From contig NZ_BMXW01000013.1 in the NCBI RefSeq assembly GCF_014651955.1, positions 44,679-108,678 on the forward strand: DNA of 64,000 nt, written 5' to 3'. The translations under genes and the position numbers were made by a program. Each line of letters opens with the position of its first letter. Positions within the stretch are counted from its first letter, which is position 1. Shown here one piece after another: positions 28,373-38,515 of the stretch. Source of the stretch: Shewanella fodinae (GTDB taxonomy: Bacteria; Pseudomonadota; Gammaproteobacteria; Enterobacterales; Shewanellaceae). The notes beneath the pieces are model-generated. The model saw nothing but the letters and a program-made list of their open reading frames with translations. It made no database searches and had not been told where the DNA came from.

Positions 28373-29797
28373 CTAGGGTTGGTAGTGTTTTACTCCAAGT
28401 TCATCGGCACTTTGGTGTTTTGCCAAAATATCCACTGGCCGCAGATTGCGCCGCAGATCCATTTGATCTTCACCACGAATGAACTTACCCCGCAGTGAGT
28501 TAGGATAAACATCGGTGATCTCCACATCGACAAACGTACCAATGTGTTGGGGGTGTCCTTCAAAGTTAACCACGCGGTTGTTTTCAGTGCGGCCACGCAG
28601 TTCCATCGGATTTTTCACCGATGGCCCTTCCACCAAAATGCGTTGCACCGTGCCTAACATCTGGCGGCTGTAGCGCATCGCTTGATGCGTAATGGTGTCT
28701 TGCAGTCGTGCCAGCCGTTGTTTTTTCTCTTCCAGATCCACATCGTCCGGCAAGTCAGCCGCTGGCGTGCCGGGACGCGCGCTGTAAATAAAGCTGAAGC
28801 TATGGTCGAAATTCACTTCCTCAATCAGCTTCATGGTGTCTTCAAAGTCTGCGGCGGTTTCGCCGGGAAAACCGACAATAAAGTCGGAGCTGATCTGGAT
28901 ATCTGGCCGAGCTTTACGCAGACGGCGGATAATCGACTTGTATTCAAGCGCCATATGACCGCGCTTCATTAAGGTCAGAATACGGTCAGAACCTGACTGT
29001 ACCGGCAGATGCAGGAAGCTCACCAGCTCTGGCGTGTCGGCATAGACATCGATGATGTCCTGGGTGAATTCAATGGGATGGCTGGTGGTGAAGCGGATAC
29101 GATCTATGCCATCAATCGCCGCCACATAGCGCAGCAGTTCAGCAAAGGAGCAGATGTCACCATCAAATTTTGCGCCGCGATAGGCGTTGACGTTTTGCCC
29201 CAGCAAGTTAACTTCACGCACTCCTTGCTGTGCCAGTTGCGCCACTTCCAGAATAACATCGTCCATTGGCCGGCTGACCTCTTCACCGCGGGTATAAGGT
29301 ACCACACAGAAAGAACAGTATTTGCTGCAACCTTCCATGATAGAGACAAAGGCTGTGGGGCCTTCGGCACGAGGCTCTGGCAATCGGTCAAATTTTTCGA
29401 TTTCCGGGAAGCTGACATCAATAACGGCATGACTGCCACCATGTACTTGGTTGATCATCTCTGGCAAACGATGCAAGGTTTGCGGGCCAAACACGATGTC
29501 AACACAGGGCGCCCGATCTTTGATGGCTTTGCCTTCTTGCGACGCAACACAGCCACCCACACCGATAATCAAATCGGGATTTTTATCTTTGAGGCCTTTC
29601 CAGCGACCCAACTGATGGAACACCTTTTCCTGTGCCTTTTCACGAATTGAACAGGTATTGAGCAGCAGCACATCGGCATCTTCTGCTTCGTCTGTCAGGG
29701 TATAGCCCTGAAATTCGTTCAACAGGTCGGCCATCTTGGCTGAGTCATACTCATTCATCTGACAGCCCCAGGTTTTGATATGGAGTTTCTTGCTCAT
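28373..29797 (-). CDS. miaB: MiaB, tRNA-2-methylthio-N6-dimethylallyladenosine synthase
   Basis: A radical-SAM methylthiotransferase that adds the ms2 group to i6A37 in tRNAs reading UNN codons. The N-terminal Fe-S cluster cysteines are in [20 protein letters not shown] and GVGGCVASQ, the radical SAM CxxxCxxC is [16 protein letters not shown] (near residue 155), and a C-terminal TRAM domain follows ([26 protein letters not shown]). The 474-residue length is normal. It lies next to, and divergent from, ubiF with one small gene between, close to the E. coli order. Confidence 0.97.
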   Translation of the reverse strand: MSKKLHIKTWGCQMNEYDSAKMADLLNEFQGYTLTDEAEDADVLLLNTCSIREKAQEKVFHQLGRWKGLKDKNPDLIIGVGGCVASQEGKAIKDRAPCVDIVFGPQTLHRLPEMINQVHGGSHAVIDVSFPEIEKFDRLPEPRAEGPTAFVSIMEGCSKYCSFCVVPYTRGEEVSRPMDDVILEVAQLAQQGVREVNLLGQNVNAYRGAKFDGDICSFAELLRYVAAIDGIDRIRFTTSHPIEFTQDIIDVYADTPELVSFLHLPVQSGSDRILTLMKRGHMALEYKSIIRRLRKARPDIQISSDFIVGFPGETAADFEDTMKLIEEVNFDHSFSFIYSARPGTPAADLPDDVDLEEKKQRLARLQDTITHQAMRYSRQMLGTVQRILVEGPSVKNPMELRGRTENNRVVNFEGHPQHIGTFVDVEITDVYPNSLRGKFIRGEDQMDLRRNLRPVDILAKHQSADELGVKHYQP

Positions 29798-29894
29798 CAG
29801 TTTTGCGCCGCTCTCACGTACATCAAGGAAAATAGCGCGCCATTTTACCTACAGTTGTCGCCGCTTGCCAACGTTTGCCAGTAGCAAAATGGCA

Positions 29895-30233
29895 TTACCT
29901 AGCTCCCCTGTGCTGAGTTGCGGCATAACCGGTTGTTTCTATTGTTGCTGCATGTTGGGTCAGTAATGGTGGATGGCTCGCCATAAAGCGCTGTACCATC
30001 TGCTGATTATCACTTTTGGCCGTGTCATAAATATCTGCCACCAGAGCAAAATGTAATTCGCTCATGGTTTCCGCGAATTGTTGATATAAGGCATAATTGA
30101 CTGAACCTATGTAGGTTACAGTAATCACTTCTAGCTTTTCCGGCAGTTTTTCAGCCTTGCTTTGCAACGGGAACAATGCTCCGACAGCGATAAGTGCGGT
30201 GGCAGCAAAGCGGCCAAAGGATGTGATTGCCAT
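29895..30233 (-). CDS. Small exported protein of unknown function
   Basis: A 112-residue product with a convincing signal peptide (RFAATALIAVGALFPLQSKA, cleavage near residue 27) and a mature part of about 85 residues containing KLEVITVTYIGSVNYALYQQFAETMSELHFALVADIYDTAKSDNQQ. GGAG lies 6-7 bases before the ATG. No cysteines are present in the mature part and I recognise no family. It sits between miaB and ubiF, on the miaB strand, and could be expressed alone. Confidence 0.65.
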   Translation of the reverse strand: MAITSFGRFAATALIAVGALFPLQSKAEKLPEKLEVITVTYIGSVNYALYQQFAETMSELHFALVADIYDTAKSDNQQMVQRFMASHPPLLTQHAATIETTGYAATQHRGAR

Positions 30234-30411
30234 ATTCTTCTCCTAGGTTGTGATGAACCTGTACCGCACTGCGCAGGTGTTATAGATAGGACACTTAGTG
30301 CGAATCAGGAGGTTGGAATTGGGTTGCGAATTATTTCACTTTCGGGGAACGGTCGGCGTTACTAAATCCGGTGGCCGCAGCAAATAGAACGACAACAGCA
30401 GGAATGCAACA

Positions 30412-31602
30412 GTGACAAAACAACATCAACAGCAGGATATTGTCATTATCGGTGGTGGTATGGTGGGCGCCGCCGCAGCTGTGGGACTGGCTCAACTTGG
30501 TTTGCGGGTGGCCGTGGTGGAAGCCTGTGCCCCAGAGGCGTATGATCCAGAACAAGCGCTAGATGTCCGAGTATCGGCGGTATCACTGGCATCGGAGAAT
30601 CTGCTGGCGCGGTTAGGGGCGCTTGAAGGTTTGCTACAGATGCGGCAGGTGGCTTATCGCGGCTTGGAAACCTGGGAAATGGAAGGCTGTATCACCCGCT
30701 TTCATGCTGAACAGTTGAAATTGTCGCATCTTGGGCACATCGTGGAAAATCGCCTTGTGCAGTTAGCCTTATGGCAGCAGTTTGAGCGCTATGACAAGCT
30801 GACGGTTTGCTGTCCGGCGCAGGTTACGCGCATGGTGCGCAGTTGCAGTGGTATCGAAGTGAGTCTGGATAACGGCCTAGTATTGGATAGCCATCTGCTG
30901 GTCGGCGCCGATGGTGCCAATTCATTAGTCCGCCAGTGGGCGGGGATTGGCGTGGCGGGTTGGGATTACAGTCAGTCCTGTATGTTAATCAATATCGCCA
31001 CCGCTGAGGATGAACAGGATATTACCTGGCAACAGTTTACCCCGCGTGGCCCGCGTTCTTTGCTGCCACTGCCGGGACATCATGCTTCCCTCGTGTGGTA
31101 TGACGATGCAAAGATGATCAAAGGGCTGATGCAGTTGTCACCTAAGCAACTGAAGCAAGCCATTGACAGTCATTTCCCGGAGCGACTCAACCGTGATTTC
31201 GAAGTGCTGGAACGTGGCAGCTTTCCGTTAACTAGACGCCATGCTAAACAGTATTATCGTGACAACCTAGTGCTGTTGGGCGATGCGGCTCACACCATCA
31301 ACCCGTTGGCGGGACAAGGGGTTAATCTCGGCTTTAAAGATGTGGATACACTACTGGAAGAGGTTGCATCGGCGTTGAGTGATAACCCTGTCCAGTGGTG
31401 GGATAATGCAGTGCTGGCACGCTACCAGCGGCGGCGTTGGTACGATAACCAACTGATGATGACGGGGATGGATCTGTTCTATGCCGGTTTCAGTAATGAT
31501 ATCCTGCCGCTGAAACTGGTGCGCAATCTTGGACTAAAACTGGCGGATATCAATACGCCGGTGAAACAGCAGGTACTCAGATACGCGCTTGGTTTGTCCT
31601 GA
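30412..31602 (+). CDS. ubiF: UbiF-type ubiquinone-biosynthesis FAD monooxygenase
   Basis: Flavin hydroxylase of the UbiH/UbiF/COQ6 family, which inserts hydroxyl groups on the ubiquinone ring. The FAD-binding GxGxxG is VIIGGGMVGAAAAVGL (near residue 10), the ring-binding motif is LLVGADGANSLVRQWAG (near residue 163), and the second FAD motif is VLLGDAAHTINPLAGQGVNLGFKD (near residue 285). Placement next to miaB and near the tRNA array, as in E. coli, supports UbiF rather than UbiH or VisC. The start is a GTG with CAGGAA upstream. Confidence 0.9.
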   Translation: MTKQHQQQDIVIIGGGMVGAAAAVGLAQLGLRVAVVEACAPEAYDPEQALDVRVSAVSLASENLLARLGALEGLLQMRQVAYRGLETWEMEGCITRFHAEQLKLSHLGHIVENRLVQLALWQQFERYDKLTVCCPAQVTRMVRSCSGIEVSLDNGLVLDSHLLVGADGANSLVRQWAGIGVAGWDYSQSCMLINIATAEDEQDITWQQFTPRGPRSLLPLPGHHASLVWYDDAKMIKGLMQLSPKQLKQAIDSHFPERLNRDFEVLERGSFPLTRRHAKQYYRDNLVLLGDAAHTINPLAGQGVNLGFKDVDTLLEEVASALSDNPVQWWDNAVLARYQRRRWYDNQLMMTGMDLFYAGFSNDILPLKLVRNLGLKLADINTPVKQQVLRYALGLS

Positions 31603-31633
31603 TTATTTGTTGCCAGCGTATTTGCAGTGTTAA

Positions 31634-31668
31634 AATGCCGCGTTTTTGGTCGCGGCATTGTTATTTTC
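31634..31668 (+). terminator. Terminator of ubiF
   Basis: AATGCCGCG (31634-31642) pairs with CGCGGCATT (31651-31659) around an 8-base T-rich loop, followed by gttatttt. It lies 32 bases after the ubiF stop. Confidence 0.75.
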
Positions 31669-31698
31669 CGCGATAGGTAAGTGAGAAAAACAGAAAAG

Positions 31699-32286
31699 AT
31701 GACCACCATAAAACTGATTGTCGGGCTGGGTAATCCAGGTGCGGAATATGCCCAGACACGGCATAATGCCGGTGCTTGGTATGTGGCACAACTGGCGGGT
31801 AATTACGGCGCTAGCCTGATGCCAGAAAGTAAATATTTCGGACTTACCGCCCGTATTACAGTGAAAGGCCGTGATGTACGTCTGTTAGTGCCCACTACTT
31901 TCATGAACCTCAGTGGTAAAGCGGTTGGAGCGCTGGCGAGTTTTTTTCGCATTGCGCCAGATGAGATCCTAGTGGCACATGACGAACTGGATATGCCGCC
32001 AGGAGTGGCAAAGTTTAAGCTCGGTGGTGGTCATGGCGGTCATAATGGTCTGAAAGATATTATCGCCAGCTTGGGAAACGATAAAAATTTCTACCGGTTG
32101 CGTATCGGTATCGGCCACCCAGGCGATAAGAATAAGGTCAGTGGTTACGTACTTGGGAAAGCGCCTCAGGCAGAGCAACAACGTATTGATGCCGCCATTG
32201 ACGAAGCCTTACGGGCCACCGATATTCTATACGCTGAAGATATGACCAAAGCCATGAACCGCCTGCATGCGTTCAAGGCTGAATAA
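31699..32286 (+). CDS. pth: Peptidyl-tRNA hydrolase
   Basis: Releases peptides from prematurely dropped peptidyl-tRNA. The motifs [24 protein letters not shown] (catalytic His in TRHNAG near residue 21), [12 protein letters not shown] and [11 protein letters not shown]...[12 protein letters not shown] are diagnostic. I prefer the ATG at 31699 (195 residues, [14 protein letters not shown]) to the GTG at 31681 because it matches the family N-terminus. It is paired with ychF, as in E. coli. Confidence 0.96.
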   Translation: MTTIKLIVGLGNPGAEYAQTRHNAGAWYVAQLAGNYGASLMPESKYFGLTARITVKGRDVRLLVPTTFMNLSGKAVGALASFFRIAPDEILVAHDELDMPPGVAKFKLGGGHGGHNGLKDIIASLGNDKNFYRLRIGIGHPGDKNKVSGYVLGKAPQAEQQRIDAAIDEALRATDILYAEDMTKAMNRLHAFKAE

Positions 32287-32371
32287 CGAATCAATGACAT
32301 CAGGCTGCTGGCACACCAGTAGCTGTCCGGTGTAGCAATACCGGAAATTACAGTGAGATAAGGTAACTATC

Positions 32372-33463
32372 ATGGGTTTTAAATGTGGCATCGTTGGTTT
32401 GCCCAATGTCGGTAAATCGACACTGTTCAATGCGTTAACTAAAGCTGGTATTGAAGCGGCAAATTTCCCTTTTTGTACTATTGAGCCCAATACCGGTGTT
32501 GTGCCGGTACCAGACGCACGGCTGCAAGTGCTGGCAGACATAGTGCACCCAGAGCGCGTACTGCCAACCACCATGGAATTTGTGGATATTGCCGGTCTAG
32601 TCGCCGGAGCGTCAAAAGGTGAAGGACTGGGTAATAAATTTTTGGCCAATATTCGCGAAACCGATGCTATTGGTCATGTTGTGCGTTGTTTTGAAAATGA
32701 CAACATTGTGCACGTTGCCAACAAGGTGAATCCGGCCCATGACATCGAAGTGATCAACACGGAACTGGCGCTAGCGGATCTGGATAGCTGTGAACGGGCG
32801 ATACTGCGGCAGCAGAAACGCGCGAAAGGCGGCGATAAAGACGCCAAGTTTGAAGTGGAAGTGCTGGAAAAACTCAAGCCGGTACTGGATGAAGGCCACA
32901 TGCTGCGCACTCTCGATCTCTCAAAAGAAGAGTTAGAAGCGGTGGCTTATCTGAACTTCCTGACGTTAAAGCCTACCATGTATATCGCCAACGTTGCTGA
33001 AGATGGTTTTGAAAACAACCCCCATCTGGAGGTGGTGCGCGCTATTGCCGAGAAAGAACGGGCGGTGGTGGTGCCGGTTTGCGCTGCTATTGAATCTGAA
33101 CTGGCGGAAATGGAAGATGCTGATCGTCAGGAATTTATGGCCGATATGGGGCTAGAAGAACCCGGTCTTGATCGGGTGATCCGCGCCGGTTATGAGCTGC
33201 TGGATCTGCAAACCTATTTTACCGCTGGGGTGAAAGAAGTGCGCGCTTGGACCATTCCAGTGGGAGCTTCTGCACCGCAGGCAGCAGGTAAAATCCATAC
33301 TGATTTTGAACGTGGCTTTATCCGTGCTCAAGTGGTTTCTTATGACGACTTTGTGCAGTTTAAAGGCGAGAATGGCGCAAAAGAAGCCGGTAAACTGCGG
33401 GTGGAAGGCAAGACTTATATCGTCCAGGACGGGGATGTCATGCATTTCCTGTTCAACGTTTAA
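32372..33463 (+). CDS. ychF: YchF, Obg-family ribosome-binding ATPase
   Basis: A translation-linked GTPase-fold protein that prefers ATP. G1 is [14 protein letters not shown] (near residue 10), the G3 equivalent is [21 protein letters not shown], and the altered G4 (YIANVAEDG rather than NKxD) is the known cause of ATP preference in YchF. The TGS domain is at the C-terminus ([15 protein letters not shown]...[13 protein letters not shown]). The 363-residue length is standard. AAGG lies before the ATG. The next feature is the tRNA promoter. Confidence 0.97.
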   Translation: MGFKCGIVGLPNVGKSTLFNALTKAGIEAANFPFCTIEPNTGVVPVPDARLQVLADIVHPERVLPTTMEFVDIAGLVAGASKGEGLGNKFLANIRETDAIGHVVRCFENDNIVHVANKVNPAHDIEVINTELALADLDSCERAILRQQKRAKGGDKDAKFEVEVLEKLKPVLDEGHMLRTLDLSKEELEAVAYLNFLTLKPTMYIANVAEDGFENNPHLEVVRAIAEKERAVVVPVCAAIESELAEMEDADRQEFMADMGLEEPGLDRVIRAGYELLDLQTYFTAGVKEVRAWTIPVGASAPQAAGKIHTDFERGFIRAQVVSYDDFVQFKGENGAKEAGKLRVEGKTYIVQDGDVMHFLFNV

Positions 33464-33569
33464 GGTGCGTAAAAACGCAATAAATTGTCGTGATTTGCAT
33501 ATCTGATGTGCAGTTTGGTGAGATTCTAAGCGAATGGCGGGAGTGCCGGGCTTCAGCCCGAAAAAGCTG

Positions 33570-33598
33570 TTGACCTGTAATACCTGAATAAGCATAAT
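33570..33598 (+). promoter_or_regulatory. Sigma70 promoter of tRNA array with GC-rich discriminator
   Basis: TTGACC (33570-33575), a 17-base spacer, and CATAAT (33593-33598) form a near-consensus promoter 40 bases before the first tRNA. The sequence just after the -10 (acgccccgtcc) is GC-rich, as in stable-RNA promoters under stringent control. A CGGGC/GCCCG hairpin (33547-33560) and A5 tract lie immediately upstream. Confidence 0.7.
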
Positions 33599-33637
33599 AC
33601 GCCCCGTCCTCTCGGCAGAGGGGCGTCAAGTTATCGT

Positions 33638-33714
33638 GGCTATGTAGCTCAGCTGGTTAGAGCACAGCACTCATAATGCTGGGGTCGCAGGTTCAAGTCC
33701 CGCCATAGCCACCA
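33638..33714 (+). tRNA. tRNA-Met(CAT), elongator type
   Basis: 77 nt including the encoded CCA. The GGCTATG/CATAGCC acceptor stem, CAT anticodon in CTCATAA, and GGTTCAAGTCCC T-arm closely match E. coli metT/metU. G1-C72 pairing excludes initiator tRNA. Confidence 0.95.
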
Positions 33715-33742
33715 TCCTTCTCGGATGTTAAAAGAGATAAAT

Positions 33743-33827
<85 letters not shown>

Positions 33828-33870
33828 TCTTTCCTGTTATAGGAAAGCAGCCATAGAGATAACTTGCAGG

Positions 33871-33945
33871 TGGGGTATCGCCAAGCGGTAAGGCACCGGG
33901 TTTTGATCCCGGCATTCCCAGGTTCGAATCCTGGTACCCCAGCCA
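33871..33945 (+). tRNA. tRNA-Gln(TTG), copy 1
   Basis: 75 nt, TGGGGTA/TACCCCA acceptor, anticodon TTG in TTTTGAT, encoded CCA. It differs from copy 2 (34177-34251) by one base in the variable loop (cattc versus catcc). Confidence 0.95.
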
Positions 33946-33964
33946 TTTTTTCATAGTGTTATCT

Positions 33965-34039
33965 TGGGGTATCGCCAAGCGGTAAGGCACCGGATTCTGA
34001 TTCCGGCATACCTAGGTTCGAATCCTAGTACCCCAGCCA
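33965..34039 (+). tRNA. tRNA-Gln(CTG), copy 1
   Basis: 75 nt, anticodon CTG in TTCTGAT, encoded CCA. Identical to copy 2 at 34271-34345. Confidence 0.95.
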
Positions 34040-34043
34040 ATAT

Positions 34044-34120
34044 GGCTATGTAGCTCAGCTGGTTAGAGCACAGCACTCATAATGCTGGGGTCGCAGGTTC
34101 AAGTCCCGCCATAGCCACCA
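34044..34120 (+). tRNA. tRNA-Met(CAT), elongator type, copy 2
   Basis: 77 nt, identical in sequence to the first tRNA-Met at 33638-33714, and only 4 bases after the preceding tRNA-Gln. Confidence 0.95.
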
Positions 34121-34176
34121 TGTTGCACTGTATGCCTGCAGTGAAATATCAGGCCTTCAGCCGTAAAGCTGACTTT

Positions 34177-34251
34177 TGGGGTATCGCCAAGCGGTAAGGC
34201 ACCGGGTTTTGATCCCGGCATCCCCAGGTTCGAATCCTGGTACCCCAGCCA
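34177..34251 (+). tRNA. tRNA-Gln(TTG), copy 2
   Basis: 75 nt, anticodon TTG, encoded CCA; one-base difference from copy 1 in the variable loop. Confidence 0.95.
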
Positions 34252-34270
34252 TATTCATGTAACGATTTTT

Positions 34271-34345
34271 TGGGGTATCGCCAAGCGGTAAGGCACCGGA
34301 TTCTGATTCCGGCATACCTAGGTTCGAATCCTAGTACCCCAGCCA
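34271..34345 (+). tRNA. tRNA-Gln(CTG), copy 2
   Basis: 75 nt, anticodon CTG, encoded CCA; identical to copy 1. Last gene of the array, followed at 9 bases by a terminator. Confidence 0.95.
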
Positions 34346-34353
34346 ATACAATG

Positions 34354-34381
34354 AAGCCCGTCCCATAAGACGGGCTTTTTG
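34354..34381 (+). terminator. Rho-independent terminator of the tRNA array
   Basis: AAGCCCGTC-CCATAA-GACGGGCTT stem followed by TTTT, immediately after the last tRNA. Confidence 0.9.
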
Positions 34382-34413
34382 CTGTCTTTGTTTGAAGTAT
34401 CTGGACGCTAGCC

Positions 34414-34441
34414 ATAAAAAAACGCACCCTTAGGTGCGTTT
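34414..34441 (-). terminator. Rho-independent terminator of prs
   Basis: AACGCACC-CTTA-GGTGCGTT stem (34421-34440). On the minus strand it is followed by a run of seven Ts, directly after prs. Confidence 0.85.
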
Positions 34442-34458
34442 CTATTATCACTGCGCAA

Positions 34459-35406
34459 TTACTGGTGAAACATTGCAGAGATAGATTCTTCATTGCTAAC
34501 GCGGCGAATGGCTTCCGCCAGTATGCCAGACATGGTGAGTTGTTTGACTTTACCACTGGCAGCAATTTCCGGGCGCAACGGGATGGTATCTGTCACTATC
34601 ACTTCATCGATCACGGAATTGGTGATGTTTTGCAGCGCGGCACCAGAGAATACTGGGTGTGTAGCATAAGCAAAGACGCGGTTGGCACCGTGTTCTTTCA
34701 ACGCTTCAGCGGCTTTACATAGCGTGCCGCCAGTATCAATCATATCGTCAACGATAATGCAGTCACGCCCCTGTACGTCACCGATAATATGCATCACTTG
34801 GGCAACGTTTGCCTGCGGACGACGTTTATCAATAATCGCTAGGTCGGTATCGTCCAGCAACTTCGCAATAGCACGGGCACGTACCACACCGCCGATATCT
34901 GGGGATACCACAACAGGGGTTTCTAGTTTTTTCTCCAGCATGTCTTCCAACAGCACTGGACTACCGAAAACGTTATCTACTGGCACGTCAAAGAATCCCT
35001 GGATCTGTTCCGCATGTAGGTCACAGGTCAGTACGCGGTCTACACCAACACTTGACAGAAAGTCGGCCACGACTTTGGCAGTAATTGGTACACGGGCGCT
35101 ACGGACACGGCGATCCTGACGGGCATAACCAAAATAGGGAACCACAGCGGTAATACGGCCAGCAGAGGCACGACGCAGGGCATCGACCATCACAACCAGT
35201 TCCATCAGGTTGTCATTGGTTGGCGCACAGGTGGATTGAATGATAAAGACGTCAGCACCACGAACGTTTTCGTTGATCTGGACACTGATTTCTCCATCGC
35301 TGAAACGGCCTACCGTGGCGTCTCCTAGTTTACAAAACAGACGGTCTGCTATCTTTTTAGCAAGACTGGGGGTAGCGTTCCCAGCAAAGAGCTTTATGTC
35401 GGGCAC
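34459..35406 (-). CDS. prs: Ribose-phosphate pyrophosphokinase
   Basis: Makes PRPP from ribose 5-phosphate and ATP for purine, pyrimidine, His, Trp and NAD synthesis. The 315-residue length is exact for bacterial PRPP synthetase. Motifs: the N-terminal [16 protein letters not shown], the flexible-loop/ATP region [10 protein letters not shown] (near residue 95), [17 protein letters not shown], and the PRPP-binding [14 protein letters not shown] (near residue 217). It is clustered with ispE and lolB as in E. coli. Confidence 0.97.
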   Translation of the reverse strand: MPDIKLFAGNATPSLAKKIADRLFCKLGDATVGRFSDGEISVQINENVRGADVFIIQSTCAPTNDNLMELVVMVDALRRASAGRITAVVPYFGYARQDRRVRSARVPITAKVVADFLSSVGVDRVLTCDLHAEQIQGFFDVPVDNVFGSPVLLEDMLEKKLETPVVVSPDIGGVVRARAIAKLLDDTDLAIIDKRRPQANVAQVMHIIGDVQGRDCIIVDDMIDTGGTLCKAAEALKEHGANRVFAYATHPVFSGAALQNITNSVIDEVIVTDTIPLRPEIAASGKVKQLTMSGILAEAIRRVSNEESISAMFHQ

Positions 35407-35481
35407 TTTAATGAACCTCGGGCGTTTGCATTATTGTGATCTGGAGGGACAAGTGACAAGCTGTGCCCCTGAAGAAACTGT

Positions 35482-36336
35482 TCAGCACCGCGTCAGACGG
35501 CGCTGTAACGGCGAAATATTTGTTCCTTTTGCCACAAATCCGTGGAATGTCGTTGGCATTTGTGCCAGACACTCCAGCGCTTGTTGCTGCGTTTTGAATT
35601 CCCCGAACACACAGGCGCCTGTTCCGGTCATTCTTGACGGGGCATATTCTAGCAGCCACGCCAACGCCTTGGCAACTTGAGGAAAGGCGTTACACACCAG
35701 TGTTTGACAGTCATTTTTCCAATTTGCGGACAATAGTTCTGTCAGCGAAACCTTTGGCGTATCTCTTGGCAAATCAGGATGCTGAAAAATTTCTGCCGTC
35801 GAAACATGGACATCGGGGGCTATTACTAGATACCAGTGTTCCGGAATATCAACGGCTTGAAGTTTTTCGCCAACACCTTCAGCAAACGCAGCATGGCCGT
35901 GGATGAAGATAGGAACATCAGCCCCCAGCTTGAGCCCTAGGGCTGCCAACTGCTGATTGTCGAGCCCCGTTTGCCACAGTGAATTGAGTGCCACTAATGT
36001 GGTGGCCGCATCGGATGAACCGCCGCCAACACCACCGCCCATCGGCAGTTTTTTATCCAACCAGATTTCAGCGCCAAGATGGGTTCCAGTTTGTTGTTGG
36101 AGCAAATTTGCCGCTTTGACTATCAAATTGTCGGCATCAGCAATACTGCTCGGGAGGTTGGAGTGCAGCGAGATTTTGCTAACGGTAGTGATCTTAAAAT
36201 CCAGCAGATCGCCATGTTCTAAGAATTGAAATAACGTTTGTAACTCGTGATAACCGTCAGCTCGACGACCGTTGATATGCAGAAACAGGTTGAGTTTGGC
36301 TGGTGCCGGCCAGCCTAAGGAAAGTGTTTGGGTCAT
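35482..36336 (-). CDS. ispE: IspE, 4-diphosphocytidyl-2-C-methyl-D-erythritol kinase
   Basis: GHMP kinase of the MEP isoprenoid pathway. The N-terminal substrate motif [26 protein letters not shown] and ATP-binding [21 protein letters not shown] (near residue 95) are clear. The C-terminal motif [14 protein letters not shown] is GHMP motif 3. The ATG at 36336 overlaps the lolB stop (ATGA), giving 284 residues; the longer upstream frame runs into lolB and is rejected. Confidence 0.96.
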   Translation of the reverse strand: MTQTLSLGWPAPAKLNLFLHINGRRADGYHELQTLFQFLEHGDLLDFKITTVSKISLHSNLPSSIADADNLIVKAANLLQQQTGTHLGAEIWLDKKLPMGGGVGGGSSDAATTLVALNSLWQTGLDNQQLAALGLKLGADVPIFIHGHAAFAEGVGEKLQAVDIPEHWYLVIAPDVHVSTAEIFQHPDLPRDTPKVSLTELLSANWKNDCQTLVCNAFPQVAKALAWLLEYAPSRMTGTGACVFGEFKTQQQALECLAQMPTTFHGFVAKGTNISPLQRRLTRC

Positions 36337-36995
36337 AAACGCTGATTGTCCATGGGCACTTGCACGTTGGTCAGTGCCTGCCATTGATTCAATTGGATTT
36401 TTAACTGTAAATTGCCACGATCTAACCGTAGCAGACGCGGCACCGTGGTACCGCTTTGCGGCTGCCAGCCCTGATATTGAATGCGCCAAGGTGGCAAAAC
36501 ACTGGCATCGGTGAGTTGCAGCGGGCGTCCATTAACATCGCGACTGACCTGATAGTCATCACTGACAATTCCCAAAATCCACTGTGGCAGTTGTGTTAAT
36601 GGAAATTGCCAGTGACCGAGCCGGTTTAACAACGCCTGCGGATCGTCCCCCTCATAGCTATTACCATTGACTTCCAGTTTGGCGTACCCCTCACGGCTGC
36701 TCAGTGTCAGTACGCTGGTCCCCAGCATAGTGGTCAGCTTTAGCTCATCGTTATCGGGCGTGTGTAGCCAGTATAAGTTAGTACTAAAACTTTCCTTGGG
36801 CGATTTTACCGCTAGCTTTCCCTGCAATTCCCAAGCACTGGCAGCCGCCGGGCTGGTGACTTGTGTCGCCACCCAGTTTTTGTCCGCCAAACTACTGCAG
36901 CCGCTCACGAAAATGGTCGTGATAATCCACAGCAACACTTGTATTGTCGGGCGGTAGGATGTGCAATTTGTGATGTTGGTCAAAATATTCGCCAC
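36333..36995 (-). CDS. lolB: LolB, outer membrane lipoprotein receptor
   Basis: Receives lipoproteins from LolA and inserts them in the outer membrane; itself a lipoprotein. The signal sequence ends with IFVSGCSS (lipobox Cys near residue 33). The mature portion shows [44 protein letters not shown] and LPQWILGI, typical of LolB. The first in-frame codon is a GTG (36995) without a strong Shine-Dalgarno, and the true start could be a TTG four codons further in. It is divergent from hemA, as is usual. Confidence 0.92.
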   Translation of the reverse strand: MANILTNITNCTSYRPTIQVLLWIITTIFVSGCSSLADKNWVATQVTSPAAASAWELQGKLAVKSPKESFSTNLYWLHTPDNDELKLTTMLGTSVLTLSSREGYAKLEVNGNSYEGDDPQALLNRLGHWQFPLTQLPQWILGIVSDDYQVSRDVNGRPLQLTDASVLPPWRIQYQGWQPQSGTTVPRLLRLDRGNLQLKIQLNQWQALTNVQVPMDNQRL

Positions 36996-37110
36996 TCATC
37001 GACCATAAATGATGGCCTATGATACGGGGGCTTAGCGGTCAGACACAACCTGTGCGTGATGACCTTTTTATCAGCAATCGCTGTTATAGCGCGGCTTGCC
37101 GCGTCATCAA

Positions 37111-37161
37111 GGTTAATTGCCTGATAAAATTAACCCTTTATTCACTAATAAACCTTTATTC
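37111..37161. promoter_or_regulatory. Repeats in lolB-hemA divergent promoter region
   Basis: A perfect 8-bp inverted repeat, GGTTAATT (37111-37118) with AATTAACC (37128-37135), is followed by a direct repeat of CCTTTATTC at 37135-37143 and 37153-37161 (18-base period). It lies within the 256-bp gap between divergent lolB and hemA and could be an operator. No known site was recognised. Confidence 0.35.
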
Positions 37162-37251
37162 GGTTTTGTTAAGCGTATTCTGTTTTTAGCTGGGGCAATT
37201 CAGTAGAATGGCCGCATCTTAACAAGACGCCAAGAGTCCAGAACGAGTCAG

Positions 37252-38502
37252 ATGAGCCTTGTAGCAATTGGTATTAACCACAAAACTGCCACTGTCGACC
37301 TGCGTGAAAAAGTAGCCTTTGCCCCGGACAAGATCCATGAAGCCATGAGAAGCCTCGCCCAAGAGACGGCTTCTGGTGAAGCGGTGATAGTGTCCACGTG
37401 TAACCGCACTGAGCTGTACTGTAACACTCAGGATGTGGCGCGGGTGGTTTCCTGGCTGGAGCAGTATCATTCTCTGAGCCACGACGAAGTGGCACCGTGT
37501 CTTTATGAATTTCAAGGCCAGAAAGCCGTTCAGCATCTCATGCGGGTGGCATCTGGTCTAGATTCACTGGTGTTAGGTGAACCGCAAATCCTTGGACAGG
37601 TGAAACAGGCATTTGTCAAAGCCAAAGAGTCTGGTACCGTGGCCATGACCATGGATCGTCTGTTCCAGAACACCTTCTCTGTCGCCAAGAAAGTGCGCAC
37701 CGAAACGGAAATTGGCACTGCCGCTGTGTCGGTCGCATTTGCCGCAGTGAGCATGGCAAAACATATTTTCTCATCGCTGGCGACCACCAAAGCCTTGCTT
37801 ATTGGGGCCGGTGAAACCATTGAACTGGTGGCCCGCCATCTCAAGGAAAATGGTGTTGCCAGTATGGTGGTGGCAAACCGCACTTTGTCGCGTGCCGAAG
37901 CCATGTGTGAAGAGTTTGGTGCCCAAGCGATCACCTTGGAACAGATCCCAGATTTTCTCCCTAAAGCCGATATCGTGATATCCTCTACCGCCAGCCCGTT
38001 ACCTATACTGGGTAAAGGCATGGTGGAAAAAGCGCTGAAGCAGCGCCGCCATCAACCTATGTTACTGGTTGATATTGCGGTTCCCCGTGATATTGAAGCA
38101 GAAGTCGCCGATCTGGATGCGGCTTATCTGTACACGGTTGACGATCTGCAAAGCATAGTGGAACAGAATATGGCCTCTCGACGTGAGGCCGCCGAGCAAG
38201 CGGAGCTTATCGCCGAAGAGCAATCACTGCAGTTTATGGAGTGGGTGCGCTCGCTAGAGTCCGTTGACAGCATTCGAGAGTACCGTACCCACTGCATGGA
38301 TATTAAGGATGAGCTGTTAGAGAGAGCTATCAACAGGTTAGGGCAGGGCGCGGATGCCGAAGAGGTAATGCGCGAACTGGCTAACCGCCTCACTAACCGA
38401 CTTATTCATGCACCGACACAGGCGCTAACTGTCGCCAGTCGTCACGGCGATCTCAATGCACTTGGTCAGTTAAGAACCGCGCTCGGTTTAGATAAAGACT
38501 AA
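37252..38502 (+). CDS. hemA: Glutamyl-tRNA reductase
   Basis: First committed step of C5 tetrapyrrole synthesis: NADPH-dependent reduction of Glu-tRNA to glutamate semialdehyde. The catalytic Cys lies in [13 protein letters not shown] (near residue 50), [17 protein letters not shown] is diagnostic, and the NADPH-binding segment is [16 protein letters not shown] (near residue 185). The C-terminal dimerisation helix is present. At 416 residues it is of normal length. It starts the hemA-prfA-prmC-sirB2-sirB1 operon; the heme demand of the c-type cytochrome is served by this pathway. Confidence 0.97.
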   Translation: MSLVAIGINHKTATVDLREKVAFAPDKIHEAMRSLAQETASGEAVIVSTCNRTELYCNTQDVARVVSWLEQYHSLSHDEVAPCLYEFQGQKAVQHLMRVASGLDSLVLGEPQILGQVKQAFVKAKESGTVAMTMDRLFQNTFSVAKKVRTETEIGTAAVSVAFAAVSMAKHIFSSLATTKALLIGAGETIELVARHLKENGVASMVVANRTLSRAEAMCEEFGAQAITLEQIPDFLPKADIVISSTASPLPILGKGMVEKALKQRRHQPMLLVDIAVPRDIEAEVADLDAAYLYTVDDLQSIVEQNMASRREAAEQAELIAEEQSLQFMEWVRSLESVDSIREYRTHCMDIKDELLERAINRLGQGADAEEVMRELANRLTNRLIHAPTQALTVASRHGDLNALGQLRTALGLDKD

Positions 38503-38515
38503 GGTTAGCAACTGA

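Noticed and set aside
29009..29650. 213-residue open frame on the plus strand
   Set aside because: Antisense to miaB, whose Fe-S and radical SAM motifs are intact; no domain pattern in the antisense product.
33547..33560. Hairpin after ychF as a terminator
   Set aside because: The stem is followed by As rather than Ts on the plus strand; more likely part of the tRNA promoter region.
36337..36489. 5' extension of the ispE frame
   Set aside because: Overlaps lolB; the ATG at 36336 gives the family N-terminus.
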